A stretch of DNA of 64,000 nucleotides. It comes from Endomychus coccineus. Lineage: Eukaryota > Arthropoda > Insecta > Coleoptera > Endomychidae. The notes beneath the pieces are model-generated. The model saw only the letters and a list, made by a program, of their open reading frames with translations. It was not told where the DNA came from and did no database searches. The stretch is from the NCBI GenBank assembly GCA_958510875.1, contig OY294068.1, forward strand, positions 201,239,997 to 201,303,996. The letters run 5' to 3'. Shown piece by piece: positions 11,301 through 23,900 of this stretch (its first letter is position 1; every line of letters begins with the position of its first letter). A program made the translations under genes and the position numbers.

Positions 11301-11560
11301 TATGGTAGATTGCTTTGAGCAGAGTGGTGGTTGGTTTTGGGCAGGGTGGTGGTGTATTGATATGACTACCTTGATCAAAAGTCATTTGATCGGGAATAAA
11401 CCAATCGGATGCTGGAAGAGTATTTGGAGGTTTAAGTTTCACTCGTTTTTCCACACTTTTAAACTGTCTCAGTTTTACAAAGGTTTCAGAAATCTCCTGG
11501 TGCTTCTAGAAGGGAAGAATTCAAAAACGTAAGAACAGAAGATCTTCACGACGAAGGTTC

Positions 11561-12939
11561 GGTATTCAGAATTGTAAAACCAAAATATCCCGCACATTTT
11601 TTCCTCCTGGGAAAATTATTGAAGTAAATAAGGTTCAACTATGATTGAGTCTTGCAACATATATGTAAGCATCTAAGTCTTTGGTAATTATCATCGAACA
11701 GTTATTGGATTTATCTCATTGTCTATTAGATATTAAGCATTCATTTCACGCGGAACTTTATATTTCCTTTGTGAAGCATATATGAGTTAGAATATCGCTT
11801 TTAACGGGTAGTTAGGGTATTTTGTGTGGCCATTAATTTAACGGTAATGATTTGTGCGATAGAAGAGAAACCATCCGGCAGCAATTGGACGCAATTATTC
11901 TGTATTGTACCAGCGCGCGAGATGGGCGTTCGGGTAGTTCGCATTAGCGCCATTGTGCGGCTACAGCCTTACTTGTCAGACTGTCCATATCTCCTACTCC
12001 CCCGATCCCCCCCCCGCAACGCTAATGATGCTTCAGTTCGTTCGCCACTTTTCACTTTGGTTTGCTGACCCAGCCAGTGAGCGTTTTGATGACACATTTT
12101 TACACAATCAGTGAGATACTTCACGCGTTCTATCTAATTGACCAAGATCGGAGGCCGACAAACCTAAAGAAAATCAGCGATATCGGCGAAATTATTTTAA
12201 AGTTTTCGTTGGTGCTAAATTTTGTTGAACCGGGTAATAGAATACTTAATTATCAATGTTCTTACATAATCTAGAAGTATTGAAATGAAATTGGACAGGT
12301 CCCAATACCACCAATCATATCATGATGAATTTCACTCATCTTATGATGAATGCACGAGCAAAATTAAGATCTAGAGGATTATCCACCTAACATTGATATC
12401 CACAACCTTCCAAGATCGCAAAGAATGAAGTTCATTGGTAACATAACAACATAACAATTGGTAAACAAGTTGAATAGCTTATTTCAGAAACCAGTTGCCA
12501 AATTTACCATGAATGAAATATAGTTTCAAATAATCATTCTTTGATGATATTCAGATCGTTTAGTGCAATACCCCGTCAAGATTCGGGTTTTCAAGGCTAT
12601 CCAATTTGCGATCAAATGATGCTCATATATTGCAGAAACCCGTTAACGAAAATCACGTCTGTTATCCGATCACGAGAGATTCGAAATAAGCTAGACGAAA
12701 TCGGCTGGTTACCCTTCCGTTGTCAGGCTCGAGATCGAGATTTTCCCTTCGAACGAGAAGGTGTGGAACTTTTTGCCTATTGAGGTCGTTCTTCATGCCT
12801 ATAACCTACAACCTTTCAAGAAGAATATGAGAATGCTGGCAGTAAGAGAGCATGAGTTGTTGAAATTAATTGTAGGGGCAATGTATGACGAAGTGTTTAT
12901 AGTGTCTGTATATCGATGAATAATATCTTACCGATTCTA
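11561..12939. other. No gene supported
   Basis: Mixed AT- and GC-richer DNA, with a C-tract at 12007-12016. Small frames at 11826-12068, 12062-12274 and 12541-12783 show no recognisable domain. Probably host non-coding DNA. Confidence 0.35.
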
Positions 12940-13340
12940 TGCCCACACCTTCAATCAATCAAAACAAGAGTGGGCAAGTCCAGAGCACTAGTATCGCTTG
13001 ATTGGGTCTATTGTGCACCCCTTGATTCAAGATGAGTCCAGCAGGCCTAAGGCAGCACCGAAGGCTAGGATATTGCATGGACTGATGTTTCTCATGACCT
13101 CAGGGGGCAGGTATGCACTGCCGAAGTTTTCTAGCATGGGAGAATATAGTGTCTGACATTCCACAAAGATATGAGAGGCAGTATTAGAACCTGCTCATTG
13201 AGTGTAAATGCTTACGAATATTCAGATGACAGTGGAGTCCTATCAGCAGTTTTAAGCCTTATCTGCTCATAGAGAGAAGCGTTTGAGAGCCGGTTACCCA
13301 GAGGAACCGCTCGCGACACTGTACCTCCAGCGCCATAAAT
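12940..13340 (-). mobile_element. R1-like LINE 3' end
   Basis: The minus strand encodes HIFVECQTLYSPML, then PPEVMRNISPCNILAF and GLLDSS before a stop, followed by GTGCACAATAGACCCAATCA. The same C-terminal layout and the CACAATRGACCCA 3' UTR motif occur at 26.4-26.8, 34.65 and 45.7 kb. The peptide corresponds to the zinc-knuckle-like tail (H..xECPxL) after RNase H in R1/I-type LINEs. 5'-truncated. Confidence 0.6.
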
Positions 13341-13371
13341 CCCTTCGCTCGATAATCTCACATCTTTTTGT

Positions 13372-13800
13372 TTGGGTTTGCGGCATCTGGTCCGACCCTT
13401 TATTCAGTATTTTTGGGACTATCTAGATGCTGACAAGTCTTTTCCTGGACGTTCGGGTATCCATCACCTGGCAAACCGCCTGGTAACTCCGAAGCCTCAG
13501 GCATGCCTACACCTCACACCAATTCAGTGTGCTCGCAGGTTGAAATGGTGGAACTTCAAGATAACACGCTTTCACAGGATAGGGTAACGATTCTTTTTTC
13601 GGAACAACCTCATGTACATTTGCTTTCAAGGCCTGCACGTTCCCCCAATCTATCACCGATTGAGCATTTGTGGGATATGATTAATACCAGACTAGGAAAT
13701 TTAGAACATATCCCAAACAATTTCAACGATCGGCTTCACATACAAGATGCTTGGAAAAATATACCCCTTCATTGATCAACATTACTAGATTTTTGTAACA
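13372..13800 (+). pseudogene. Tc1/mariner transposase relic
   Basis: The frame 13503-13775 ends in RPARSPNLSPIEHLWDMI, the conserved C-terminal block of Tc1-like DD34E transposases (PWPARSPDLNPIEHVWD), including the third catalytic acidic residue (E of PIEHLWD). Upstream, HLTPIQCARRLKW in another frame resembles the linker before the first catalytic Asp. The regions with the first two Asp residues are not seen, and at least one frameshift separates the pieces. No inverted repeats were identified, so boundaries are unknown. Confidence 0.75.
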
Positions 13801-14089
13801 GTTACTAATTTTTCAATAAATTGCTCAACTTATAAAATGTTGACATTTGTATTAAGATCGGTATAGTCATGTTTTTATAATGAACAAATTTCTATTCATT
13901 AAAATATTGGTTCATTTAATGACTCTCTAAATATGGTGTTTCACACGACAAAATATCGCAGCACAACAGGAACACCTCAAGTACAAACCAGTTCAGTAAA
14001 AAAACTGCATGGAAAATATTATTTTATGAAGTAGGTACTCTAATAAAAACTATTTTATCGAGAATATGAAACACTGCCTACCTGGGAAG

Positions 14090-15971
14090 CAGGGGCGCCG
14101 ACTTGTAAAAAACTTTGGTGGGGCCTATTTGGTATGAAATTAGGTACAACAATAATAAACAAGTAGCTTAAGATATTTTATGAAAAATTACACAGAAACA
14201 TTCTGTGGACTACTATGCACTGAAACATAGATATAGTCAAGTCAAATAAACTTAACAAGTTAACAACTAAAATAAAAAATTAGGTTTAGATATAAACTTA
14301 ATAAACTGAATAAACATTTCTGAAATATGACAAAATACATGGTTAACCAAAAGCAGTGTCCTGAATTTTTGCTAAAATAAAGCAATACTTGCTTTCCTCG
14401 TGTTATTTCTGTTAACAAACTCGTTGACTAGCGGCCTCATGTCCAAACTATCTAACACTTCTTGATGACAGTTCAGAATTGCGATGTAGTCGAGTCTCTT
14501 CTGCCCCATAGTTGAACGTAAGTAGGTCTTGAGTCGTCAAAGACAGTTCTCAAGAGTTTAAGGCATCTGGTAACCTCAGGTAGAAGATCTTTTAAACTTT
14601 TTTCTTTTAAAATAAAGTTCCTCACATCACGCATTGTAGAAAGAGAAATATTCCTTTGTTTTGCAATGTCGTTCAGCATAATAAGGTGGAGGAGAAGTAG
14701 GGCTTGGTCCAGATCACCACAAAAGAATTCTTGAATTTTCTGGCATTTATTAGAACCAGTTGTCATGACAGAAACGCATTCTTCTTCAACTGCGGTAACT
14801 AAATTTAATCCAGATAACTGAAATCTTTCCCTTACACACATAAGTACAGTGTCACACACTTCATTGTACACTTGTTTAAAATACTCTTTAGGACTTGAGA
14901 ATGTGTAAGCTTCAGAACCTCCAGGGTTGTCTAATTTCTTTGGAATTCGACGATGTCTTGGCAAAATTGGTTTATCAACAAAGCTAGGTTTCTCCTCAAC
15001 ACATGTTTCCCAAAACTGTTCGAACTTACCACGCTTTTCTTCAAGAACATTAGTTAGGAATCCTAGCTTATCTTTGACTTCTGCAGCTCCGATATGTTGA
15101 CTTTGTATTTGTGAGTTTATTTCCTCCACAGGACTCATAACGAGACTGTAAACTGACAAAAACCAAAATATCTTAAAGTTTGTCATTTGCTCTAAATATC
15201 CTGAGCATTTAGCTGCAGCATCAGAGGTGTTATTGTCTGAGAATAAATTAAAAAATTCAATAAGGCTCGAGTATTTTTGTAGAATTTGGTTAAGGCTTGA
15301 TGCCCGCATTGTCCACCTTGTGGGGCAAAGTGGGCGAAGTCCAGTGTGGCGTGTAGGGCCAGTTGTGTCATTTCCTATTATAGTTTTAAACATTTCCATC
15401 CTCTTTGGAGATTCTCTAATAGTATTTATTAGGTCTTTGGCTAGGTTCATTATATCCCTCATACAGGAAAGTGTACGTAAAGGGCTTGAGGCTGAATATC
15501 TTTTATGAGAGTTTGCAAACCCTTAAATCTTCCCTGCATCTGGGCTGCACCGTCATAGCATTGCCCTCTAAGATTTTTTAAAGGCAAATCTAACCGAGCT
15601 AGAATGTCTTTCACTATGTTGAACAGGGTTTTAGCTTCAGTATTTGGAGCTGCATAAAAACCTATAAAGTCCTCGCAAATGTCAAAATTGTCATTAACTG
15701 TCCGAATGCAAAAAGTGACTTGTTCTTGGACGGTTATATCACTTGTCTCGTCCACCTATTATTAGGTAGGTATATTAATGATCAATCACACAAAACAAAG
15801 ACAAAACTTTTTAAATTGAACGTCAGGAAATACATCGACTAGATTATCTCTTTCCTCCATTTGATAATATTTTAAGTACGAAAACGAAAAATATTGGTGG
15901 GGCTCCGCACCACTACTCTGATTATTGGTGGGGTCCAGGCCCCACCATCTCTTATGAAGTCGGCGCCAGTG
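14090..15971 (-). mobile_element. hAT transposon copy with 8-bp TSD
   Basis: The termini are CAGGGGCGCCGACTT (left) and, inverted, CACTGGCGCCGACTT (right), matching at 13 of 15 positions. The copy is flanked on both sides by the identical octamer CTGGGAAG (14082-14089 and 15972-15979), as expected for hAT insertion. At 1.88 kb it is shorter than autonomous ZMYM1-type hATs and lacks the N-terminal zinc-finger region, so it is an internal-deletion derivative. The exact TSD implies that insertion site and ends are well preserved although the gene is broken. Confidence 0.92.
14372..15755 (-). pseudogene. hAT transposase, ZMYM1/TTF-type (broken)
   Basis: Three frames together cover most of the RNase-H-like core and the dimerisation region. 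15755-15459 starts MDETSDITVQEQVTF (catalytic Asp region) and has LRGQCYDGAAQMQGRF, typical of ZMYM1-like hAT proteins. After a frameshift, 15462-14473 has GLRPLCPTRWTMRASSL (CPTRW) and a long helical insertion. A second frameshift near 14540 leads to RLKTYLRSTMGQKRLDYIA, the hAT C-terminal dimerisation signature, ending at 14372. The BED/TTF zinc finger and the N-terminal third are absent. In an intact element the protein would bind the inverted ends and move the DNA. Confidence 0.9.
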
Positions 15972-15979
15972 CTGGGAAG

Positions 15980-17760
15980 TTTATTTAGTTCTGTCAAATC
16001 CCGGAAGTTGGCGTTGACGGATTCAATTATCTCAATTATACATCCAAATTGATATCCACAACTTTCTGAGATCTCAAAGGACCAATCCCATTAGTTATAC
16101 GTTTATATGAAAGCCAACAATTTGGTTGATGATTGTTATGATTGATCTGTATATCTAAGTGGACTCGAATCATGGGAAATTGAAGGCTTTGAAAATTTTG
16201 ATGAATTTACCAATTACCTTAGCTGGGCAATATGCAGCTAATTAATCCACGAATGAAGACAGCTCCTTCAAATTACATACCGGATTGAAAAATGTGCCTT
16301 TTGTGCACCTTAATGCTCTGTACTATCGAAATAATTACACCCCATCGGAGATAGCGAAGGGAAATTCTAATTAGAGGAGCAATAATCGGGCTCAAAGTAA
16401 TTCCCGGCGCTTAGAAATTCTAAGTTTTCCGGAACAGTCAATTTCGGATTGTATATTGTTTCGATACCGGAAGCCAAGCGGCATAGATGAAAGTAACTAA
16501 CAAATTCCCTTCCGTCTTCTTCGAAGTTAAATTAGTATCGAGAAAGAGAAGCTCCGGATAATGTCAACCCGGAGTAAGTCTTGCTCAGAGAGCGGAGAGA
16601 ATCCAATAACAATTCCTATTCAAGCCTGGTTCGATACGGTGAACTGGTAATAAATAATTAAAGGGAACTAATACCCCCCATTCCCCCGTTACCTGTAGTC
16701 CCGTTCGTGTCGAAGCTAACAAATGGGGCAGAGCAAGCCGATTATAAAGGCCTCTCTCGATAGATAAATGGCCGATGGCTCAGGTCGATCCGCTAAATTA
16801 CATTGCCCGCTGATGTTAAATTAAAAGTAAGTTAGTCTTTGACACCGCGCTATTGCTTCTCGCATTATTCCTTCTTTTGCTTTTAGCCGTGACTTTGAAT
16901 CATGTCTACGTAAGTTTCTGAGATAATAAGTTTTCTATATATAGTTACCCGAGGAATAATAGAGAAACTTCATGATTTTTTTATGGGATTTACTTATATA
17001 CTATCTATATATGCCCAAAAGATCAAGACAGAAGGATTGAGTGAGCCAAAGGGAGGAACGCATGAGCCGATCAAAAGCGTAAATCGGTCTAGTCGCGAGC
17101 TCGATTCTTCAGCACTATTTCTCTCTACAATTGCCCAGATAGTTAGCACAACGAACAGTGTGCGAAACTAGGCAAATAGCGTCGAGTATTTTGATGGACC
17201 ACTGTGCTCAATAACTCGAGAACGGCTCAAGGTACGCCAGTAAATTTCGAGCGTCACGTCTAGTTTGTATCAAAATTTCAAGTGGACTGCATTTACCATT
17301 TGCCGGTTACCCAAGAACTTACCTTGTGCCAGATAATACTGATTCAACAAGCTACACCACTCTGTCTTAACCGTAGCATACAATAAATTACAGGCAAGAA
17401 GTAGTAGGATTTCAAACTCCCATCAATCCAACATTTGTCCAATTCACATTGAAGCTGGACTCTCGAAGGAAATGCCAAACTGGCCGCGATATTCGTCCGT
17501 GTACAACAACCATAATTTAGATTTTCAGTGTTAACGGAGACGCGTATGTGATAAGACCGGGACGGATGAGGTTATTTTGTTATTTACACGTCACGAATAG
17601 TGACGCTCATTTATCTTCGTCGTTACAGATGGCATCTGTTGCTGTCTACTTAATTCGCACACTGTGATCCCTGAAATGGATGATTGCTATCTGAACGTAG
17701 CCGTTCTTTTGTTATCGCCAACCTACTTCCCGATTTTCAGTTTTCATTTCTTCACTTCTT
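15980..17760. other. No gene supported; probably host non-coding DNA
   Basis: Less AT-rich than much of the window (16350-17600), without repeats shared inside the window and without a recognisable protein. It may be host intergenic or intron sequence. Confidence 0.35.
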
Positions 17761-17785
17761 TGTGTGTGTGTGTGTGTGTGTGTGT
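17761..17785 (+). repeat. (TG)n microsatellite
   Basis: About 12 uninterrupted TG units. Confidence 0.95.
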
Positions 17786-19740
17786 ACGGTTAAAGTGCGT
17801 TATGCTTCCACGTCTACCTCGCACACTTTTCACGCGCAAGATTGCTTATAGGTGAACGCGGTATTATCCAATTCTTATTCTAAATTGATAGAGGGCTGGA
17901 AGTTATTTGATATTCTTATGGGTACAGTAAGGTGTTTCATCACTACGGATGAATTCTTATTTCGCATCGTGAACAATATTGACTTTCTAAAGCGCCCAGC
18001 AGTCGATTATATGGCAAATATTTGTTGTCACTCAAGGAATTCGAAATAACGAATAGAGAGTTTGTTATGTCTGTTTCCGCTTTTACTACTAGATATTATG
18101 AATTTCGTAAGTAACAACGCGTTTATGCTGATAATAGGTTACTAATTTCATCTAACCTATTCGCATTCACAAATTGCCTTCAAAGAAGGAGGAAATATTA
18201 TTTCGTTGAATCAATAACGAATTTTGGTTGGCATATGACGGTGGTTTTGACTTGAAATTACTACACGACGTAATAAATGTGGATTCAATGTTAAATGAAA
18301 GTTCATCGAAAAAATTAGGACCATTTAGAGATTCCCCTGTATCAAATAAAAAAAATCATTTATTTTGACTTTTCTTAGGCATCTTCTGATACTTTCTCCG
18401 GGGGTATCAAGGTTCAAACTAGCCATCCTGAGACAATTCCAGAGGTTGTTGCTAGCATATTCTAAATTTAGGTCTCAAATTTCCACGTCGTCCATTATGC
18501 CTGATTTTAAATAAGATCAGGGTGGATACCCACGTTTTTTATTTTGAAATAATGGTACATTCACATCAAATACAGAGCACTATAGAATTCAGAGGAAACC
18601 TCATCAATATTAGAGTAATCATTCAGAATGGACCAGTCAATTTCAAGTAACATATTACATAATTGTAAAAAGTTAGCTTCCCTAAAGTTATATATGTTGT
18701 TTATATTCTATCTTATGTAACTAGCATGGCAGCAATGAAAGAGAATTTCAACTAATTGTCCACAAAATCGACTGGCACAACCTCGAATACAGAGGAAGAA
18801 CTTCCATCATTATTTCGTGGCATTTCTAATCAGAAACGATAAATTTTCCCCGAATTGCATCATAAGAAATACGATTTCCAAATCACAATTACATACCAAA
18901 AACGGGAACCATCTTAATATGTTTCAGTATAAGAGGGGAGACAGGTTTTAATTAGCTATTATCAGATAAAAAGGGTGCCTTAATGAAATACAGAGCGCGA
19001 TTTACGACAGACTTAACTTAACCTTATCGCGATTTAATGCTAATCCAGCATTACATTGTTAACTATGAGAGTTATCGAATTGGACTATATCAAGAACATC
19101 CCTCTATCGTGTCAAACGCAAACCAATTTCAACTATTTGGAGCTCGAATATCGCGTTGTTACGTTATCATCAATCTGTCTTAGTATGTTGTAGCGTTCAT
19201 GCTTTGAATTATTATCGAATCAGCTGTTCGTAATGTTACGTTAGATTTTCTCAACGTATGTCGTTCATAGTAACAGTCGTAACAGTAAAACTATACTGGT
19301 GGATCATACATGTCGTACTCACAGTCTTCGTTCATTCACTGAGTTTGAAATTGCAATCAAACAGCTAATACACGTGGCTTCGCCGCCATGAAGTCGATCC
19401 CCGAGTTTCAAGAATAAACTTTTATATTACAAAAGACGTCAAATTGTACTCTATGTTTCAACATTGGAAGTTTATTTGAATTGACCGGGATAATCAAAGA
19501 ACAGATTCACATATATCATGTTTTGAACTCTATGTATTAGTATTATATGTTTTATAGACCATTTAAGAATATACTACAGCGCTGAGCAGATACTTGGCGA
19601 ACAATCTTCCTCAGGATAGAAACAAAACCACACTATTTCCTAATGGTATTTAGTTGTGTTTGTGTCAGAGTTTGATGGTATTGAATTTGATTTTTAACTC
19701 ACGTTCAAAAGTATTTGAGTAGTTATAAAAGTGCATCGTA
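17786..19740. other. No gene supported
   Basis: AT-rich; only short frames. 18350-18550 looks like the tail of an old element (long A/T runs beside mixed sequence), but I find no second copy. Confidence 0.35.
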
Positions 19741-19744
19741 CTCT

Positions 19745-20580
19745 GCTCAAAAATTCTCTTATTAGAGGCTTGTCCACCATAAGGCTTACGTTATCATACC
19801 AGTTAGTGAAATTTGAGGGTTAATGCTATGTTGCTTACTATCGAGTTTACTCTCAGATAGATCACTCCAGTAGATGGTTAACGGAGTATCCTCCGATACA
19901 ATGGCTATCAACGCTGGAATTCGGCAGGGATCTGACTTGGCACCAACTTTGTTACTGCTCCATATAAACGATCTACTGGAAGTGACTAGAGCCCCTACAC
20001 TATCCAAAGAAGCTAGAGGAGCAAGACAGAGACAAGTTGACGAAATTAATCAAGATCTGGCAAAGATTTTGAAATGGTGATCCGATAATCTAATAGAGTT
20101 TAATTCAACCAAAACTCAAGCTAGCATCTTCAACAGGAAGGCCGATCTCACAATGCCCAATTTGATGATGTCAGATACAACTATTTCTATGAGGTCTTCC
20201 ATATTCATGTTCGTGATCACCAACAGCACCCTCTCATGGGACGTTCATCTGAGATCAATTGCAAAAACAGCTTAAACTTGGTTTTATATTGCGTGCCAAG
20301 AGCTATTTCACATCACAGCAGCTCCTCATAATCTACAAAGCACAGATTTAACCTGTTCACATGCTTGAAGTTCGTCTCACAAACATAAGCCGAAGCTCTT
20401 TCTAAGAAAATTTGGAGAACCCCAATATTTGGTGACCCCACACGAAAATTTTGATAACCCGACAAAGTTGCACTATTGGACGGCAACCCCAATAGATCCA
20501 GATGTTGATTATACATGAGTTGAAGCCTTGGAAAAAGCAAAAATTGGTTCTGCGTCAATTGGTTTGCCTACAACTATCGC
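19745..20580 (+). pseudogene. LINE-A reverse transcriptase relic
   Basis: The frame at 19874-20080 reads MVNGVSSDTMAINAGIRQGS then LAPTLLLLHINDLLEVT, i.e. RT motif B (PQGSxLSPTLF) and the following IND block of jockey/CR1-like LINEs. The motif C F/YADD box that should follow is missing through deletion. Downstream, FNSTKTQASIFN and PNLMMSDTTISMRSS match ATKTHACVFS and PNMMMSGTTISMKSS of the fragment at 48.1 kb, so both belong to one family. Several stops follow to about 20560. Confidence 0.75.
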
Positions 20581-20639
20581 TATCATCGACATACAAAATC
20601 AACTCTGAATTCATTCAATTAGATGCTGAATGATTTGGA

Positions 20640-21110
20640 AAGGTTAAAAACAGTACTGGATCGAGAGTTCTGCGGAATAACCACAATGTTGAGGAATAGC
20701 CCACATAGAGAGCCCTTGGAGCAGCCCTATCAGTAAGTCCATGAGTAAAATAGCCTTCGAAGGGTCGCAAAACAATGCACCAGTAAATGAACCTCTATCG
20801 AATGCATCATGGACAAAATGCAGCAAGTGGTTTCCTGCGACGATAGTTGAAATCCTAATGAGACGAGAGCATACATTCCAAATGAGAGATTATGTGCTTT
20901 TTTGGTAGTTTTTCGAAAATCTTCTCGAAGATCGGCATGATAGAATTTGGCCGATAATACTTTATGTTCTGGGTTGAGCTTTTTTTCGCTACTTTTAGTA
21001 CATATATGAATCTACCTTCATGTATTGGTATTGGTATTGGTTGAAATGGTAGCGGGCTTAATATAAAGCTCAGTGCACTAAGCCAAAGACCCTTGTACAC
21101 TATCCCCTGC
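20640..21110 (-). pseudogene. LINE reverse transcriptase relic (family E-like)
   Basis: The minus strand carries STQNIKYYRPNSIMPIFEKI at about 21000-20940 (RT motif 1, NYRPISILPxFSKIFE), then in a shifted frame HFVHDAFDRGSFTGALFCD followed by PSKAI near 20750 (motif A, F.DLSKAFD, with the Asp block degraded). Stops and frameshifts separate the parts. 5' and 3' ends are missing. Confidence 0.7.
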
Positions 21111-21167
21111 TAGGTTTTTCAGGAGGTATTTAGATACCCCGCTGTTTGACAGAATCCTAAGATCTTT

Positions 21168-22160
21168 TTAAGCTATTGCATATAGCTTTTATCGCGGGCT
21201 TTCAGCGCGGCGACCGAATCAAGAAAAAAAAACAAAAGACAAATACCGTAACGAAAATCTAAAAAAACAAAAAACAAGTACCGTAACGAAATATCCTGAC
21301 ACCCACCACTCCGCCTACCATGTTGCTCAGCCGAGCTTAAAATTGTTGAAATGTTAACTTTGAACCTTTTAAAAGGTCGTGATAGCCCCAAACTGGGTCG
21401 AAAACTGTTTTGAATTGGTTAATTTTCGATAAATCGAATGACGTTCACGTGAGAAGCGCGTAGGTCGCGAGTTAGAAAAGTGCAAATTTACGGTACATAG
21501 AACGTCTTAACGAGGACTTTTCGCATTCGGTTTTCGCTCCATGTCGTTAGTTTATGAACGGGGCCAACTAAATAGCATAGTCTCGGGCCCCAAAATGTCG
21601 ATTAAATAGGGAAATTTAACTAAAACAGTTTGAGGTATTCTCAGCTGTCACCTATTAGCATCTGACGTGCGACGTACGAAAGGGAATTTTCTAGCTACTT
21701 AAATATACCGAAAGCGGGTAAAAGCTAGCGGCCCATAGCCCAAAATACTTTATTACAACTGGCGCTGGCCGCACGGGGTTCGAAACGGCCCCAAATTAAC
21801 AAAATAGAGGTGAAATGTATAAACTCTAATTTACGCGCAGCGAGCTCCTCGAAGATATGTCAAAATGATTACGTTCGTAGCTAATTACATAAGTCGTCTG
21901 AACGTTGAAACTTTCGTATTTAATTGTGTTTACAAGTCAACTGACACTTGTCACCATAGATAACTCTACTACCGGTAGTAGAGTTATCTATGCTTGTCAC
22001 AGAATACTCTTCATAGAGATCAAGATGATACTCTTTTTTACTCATAATTCGTGAAGATTTTGAAGGGGTAGTGGATGTTTTTCTGCCCATTTTTTTCCAG
22101 TGGCGTAGTGCTATGCAATAGCTTTACCGCGGCAGTCCCCGAGTGCCACACATTTCATTT
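21168..22160 (+). mobile_element. Non-autonomous Helentron (HINE-type)
   Basis: The left end AAGCTATTGCATATAGC then CGCGGGCTTTCAGCGCGG matches the left ends of the Helentron copies at 8.9-10.2 and 59.3-60.6 kb. The right end GCTATGCAATAGCTTTACCG then CGGCAGTCCCCGAGTGCCAC at 22114-22152 matches their right ends. The ~0.9 kb between is non-coding. The CCGTAACGAAA segment near the left end is duplicated (21245 and 21283). Internal sequence around AATTACATAAGTCGTCTGAA also occurs, inverted, at about 59195-59230. Confidence 0.8.
21955..21992. repeat. Perfect 38-bp palindrome
   Basis: Arms of 19 bp, CATAGATAACTCTACTACC and its exact complement, meet with no loop at CCGG. It lies about 165 bp before the Helentron right end. 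It could fold into a cruciform or a strong RNA hairpin. Confidence 0.95.
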
Positions 22161-22164
22161 TTTA

Positions 22165-22320
22165 CGCTTAGATTCTTTATGTCATCGGCGGTGATGATCT
22201 TCAGGGCCTAGCCAGGTAAACCTCACTCGGATGAGCGCAGGACATTCAAAAATAAAGTGGGGTTGACTACTCCACTTTGCTTCCTTCGCATGTCATACAG
22301 AAGGGAGTGTCGATTTTCCT
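22165..22320 (-). mobile_element. R1/I-like LINE C-terminal scrap
   Basis: The minus strand reads HFIFECPALIRVRFTWLGPE then DHHRR before a stop. This is the H(x)4-ECPAL-RxRxxxLG tail after RNase H in R1/I-type LINEs. It abuts the Helentron right end at 22160. Confidence 0.6.
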
Positions 22321-22325
22321 CATTT

Positions 22326-22346
22326 TTATTATTATTATTATTAAAA
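22326..22346. repeat. (ATT)n tract
   Basis: About five ATT units. It may be the microsatellite tail of a minus-strand LINE lying to the right, as at 39179, but no coding part was found. Confidence 0.6.
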
Positions 22347-23389
22347 TTTTGCATGTAGATGAAACGAAACTATTGGAGCATCTAGCACATCATGAAAACT
22401 CAAAATATATTGAAATGAAATGAAATAATCCACAAAACGAACAAAATCACTTATTGCAATTTGCCTTTGTTAGGTTCGGTGTCTGGTCGGTCTGACCAAA
22501 TCTTATAATGTCGGAACAACCAGTATTACAATTTGCTTATTATGGTTTTTGCCGCGCAATAATACCCATACACTTTGTTCAGGAAGTAAAGACCTTTATG
22601 GCACATTATAACCATCCACATATAAAACGTTTGAAAGCCTTTCCTTTAAAAGTAAAGCGGTTTATATTAAAATTCATAACAGGGCTAAAACTGCAGAGAA
22701 ACATAAAAACTGTTCAGCGGAAATCCCCTTCGCTCTCGTTCTATCTTCATTGTGGTTTCAGCAATTTGCACAGGAAAAACTTTAAATTGCCAGCGGAATG
22801 ATGTTAATACAATATAGGAAGAATTCATAATGAATTTCAGATTCGAAATAACAACGAAAATCTAGTAAATATTATACAACAGTTAGCTTAATTAAAAATT
22901 ACCTCAATAGATTTTGTTTACATCTGCAGTGGAGAAATTAAACATGGTTGTTCACTTTAATGATTATCCTCATAAATAACGTTGAAGGAAGTTTCATGTT
23001 ACTTTTAAGAAATACCATAATATATGCACTGTCCGGTGTCCACTATGTCTTGGAGGAATCATTGGTCCGCTATCGAGAGATGCGGCTTTGGGATTGTATA
23101 GTGCCAAATATGGAGAAAAACTTCCGAAATTCGTTCGCAACGTTTCGAAAATTGTATTTGCCATGGCAACTCGACGCTTGCCGTTCAAAGTCTCCATTTC
23201 ACAGCGGCCAACGTGATCTTCGCTGCAAATAACTTCGAACTCCCTCGAACACCAACCCCACGTTGACTAGGATTTATAGTATTGTCGAAATACTAGTTGC
23301 TGTAGCTCCCCCAAGCTATTTACAGTAAAGTATTCGTATATTCTCAAAGAAAGAAACCAAGGGGGTATCATTTGGGACCATTAGACGTT
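22347..23389. other. No gene supported
   Basis: A 97-codon frame (22508-22801, MSEQPVLQFAYYGFCRAI) begins at an ATG in unique sequence and is rich in basic and aromatic residues, but I do not recognise it and see no splice or domain support. Frames at 22948-23232 on both strands are similarly unsupported. Confidence 0.3.
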
Positions 23390-23900
23390 CTCTTATCGAG
23401 GCATTTGAGAAATGGAGGTAATTGTTGAATCTTGTTCTGTAAGATATCAAAAGGTTGTTGTTAGTATTTTATTGCATTAATGCCTCAGAACACGATTTTA
23501 TTAACGTTATTGTGTATGTGATAAGGTGAATTCGAGGTCTCTAGACATCATAACTTGGTTAGTCATTAATTAATGTTAAAACTAATGTTAGAATCGAATT
23601 TCTCATCAGCGATGATGATCAAACGTGTTAAGTATAACTAGGTTTCAGCAGAATCGATGAAGTTGACCAAACTCGAGATTTTTCCATACCTACCCCTTAT
23701 GAAATTTTGAAAAATCGAGATATCTCTGAAATTTGAGGTAATTGTTGAATCTTGTTCAGTAGAATCGAGGAAATGGACCAAAATCGAGGTTTTACCATAC
23801 TTACCTCTTATGAATCGTTTATCTTGAGTTTATCATCAAGAGTATGTCGTAATATTTTCCGTATAAGCCCTTCAAAACATGATTCTTCAAAATAAATCGA
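23390..23900 (-). repeat. Dispersed repeat R-7k, inverted copy
   Basis: Inverted relative to 7270-7660. GAGGTAATTGTTGAATCTTG occurs twice inside (about 23417 and 23731), so the repeat itself has an internal duplication. Non-coding. Confidence 0.5.

Noticed and set aside
22508..22801. 97-codon plus frame
   Set aside because: Unique, no recognised domain, and no exon or promoter evidence; kept only as an unassigned stretch.
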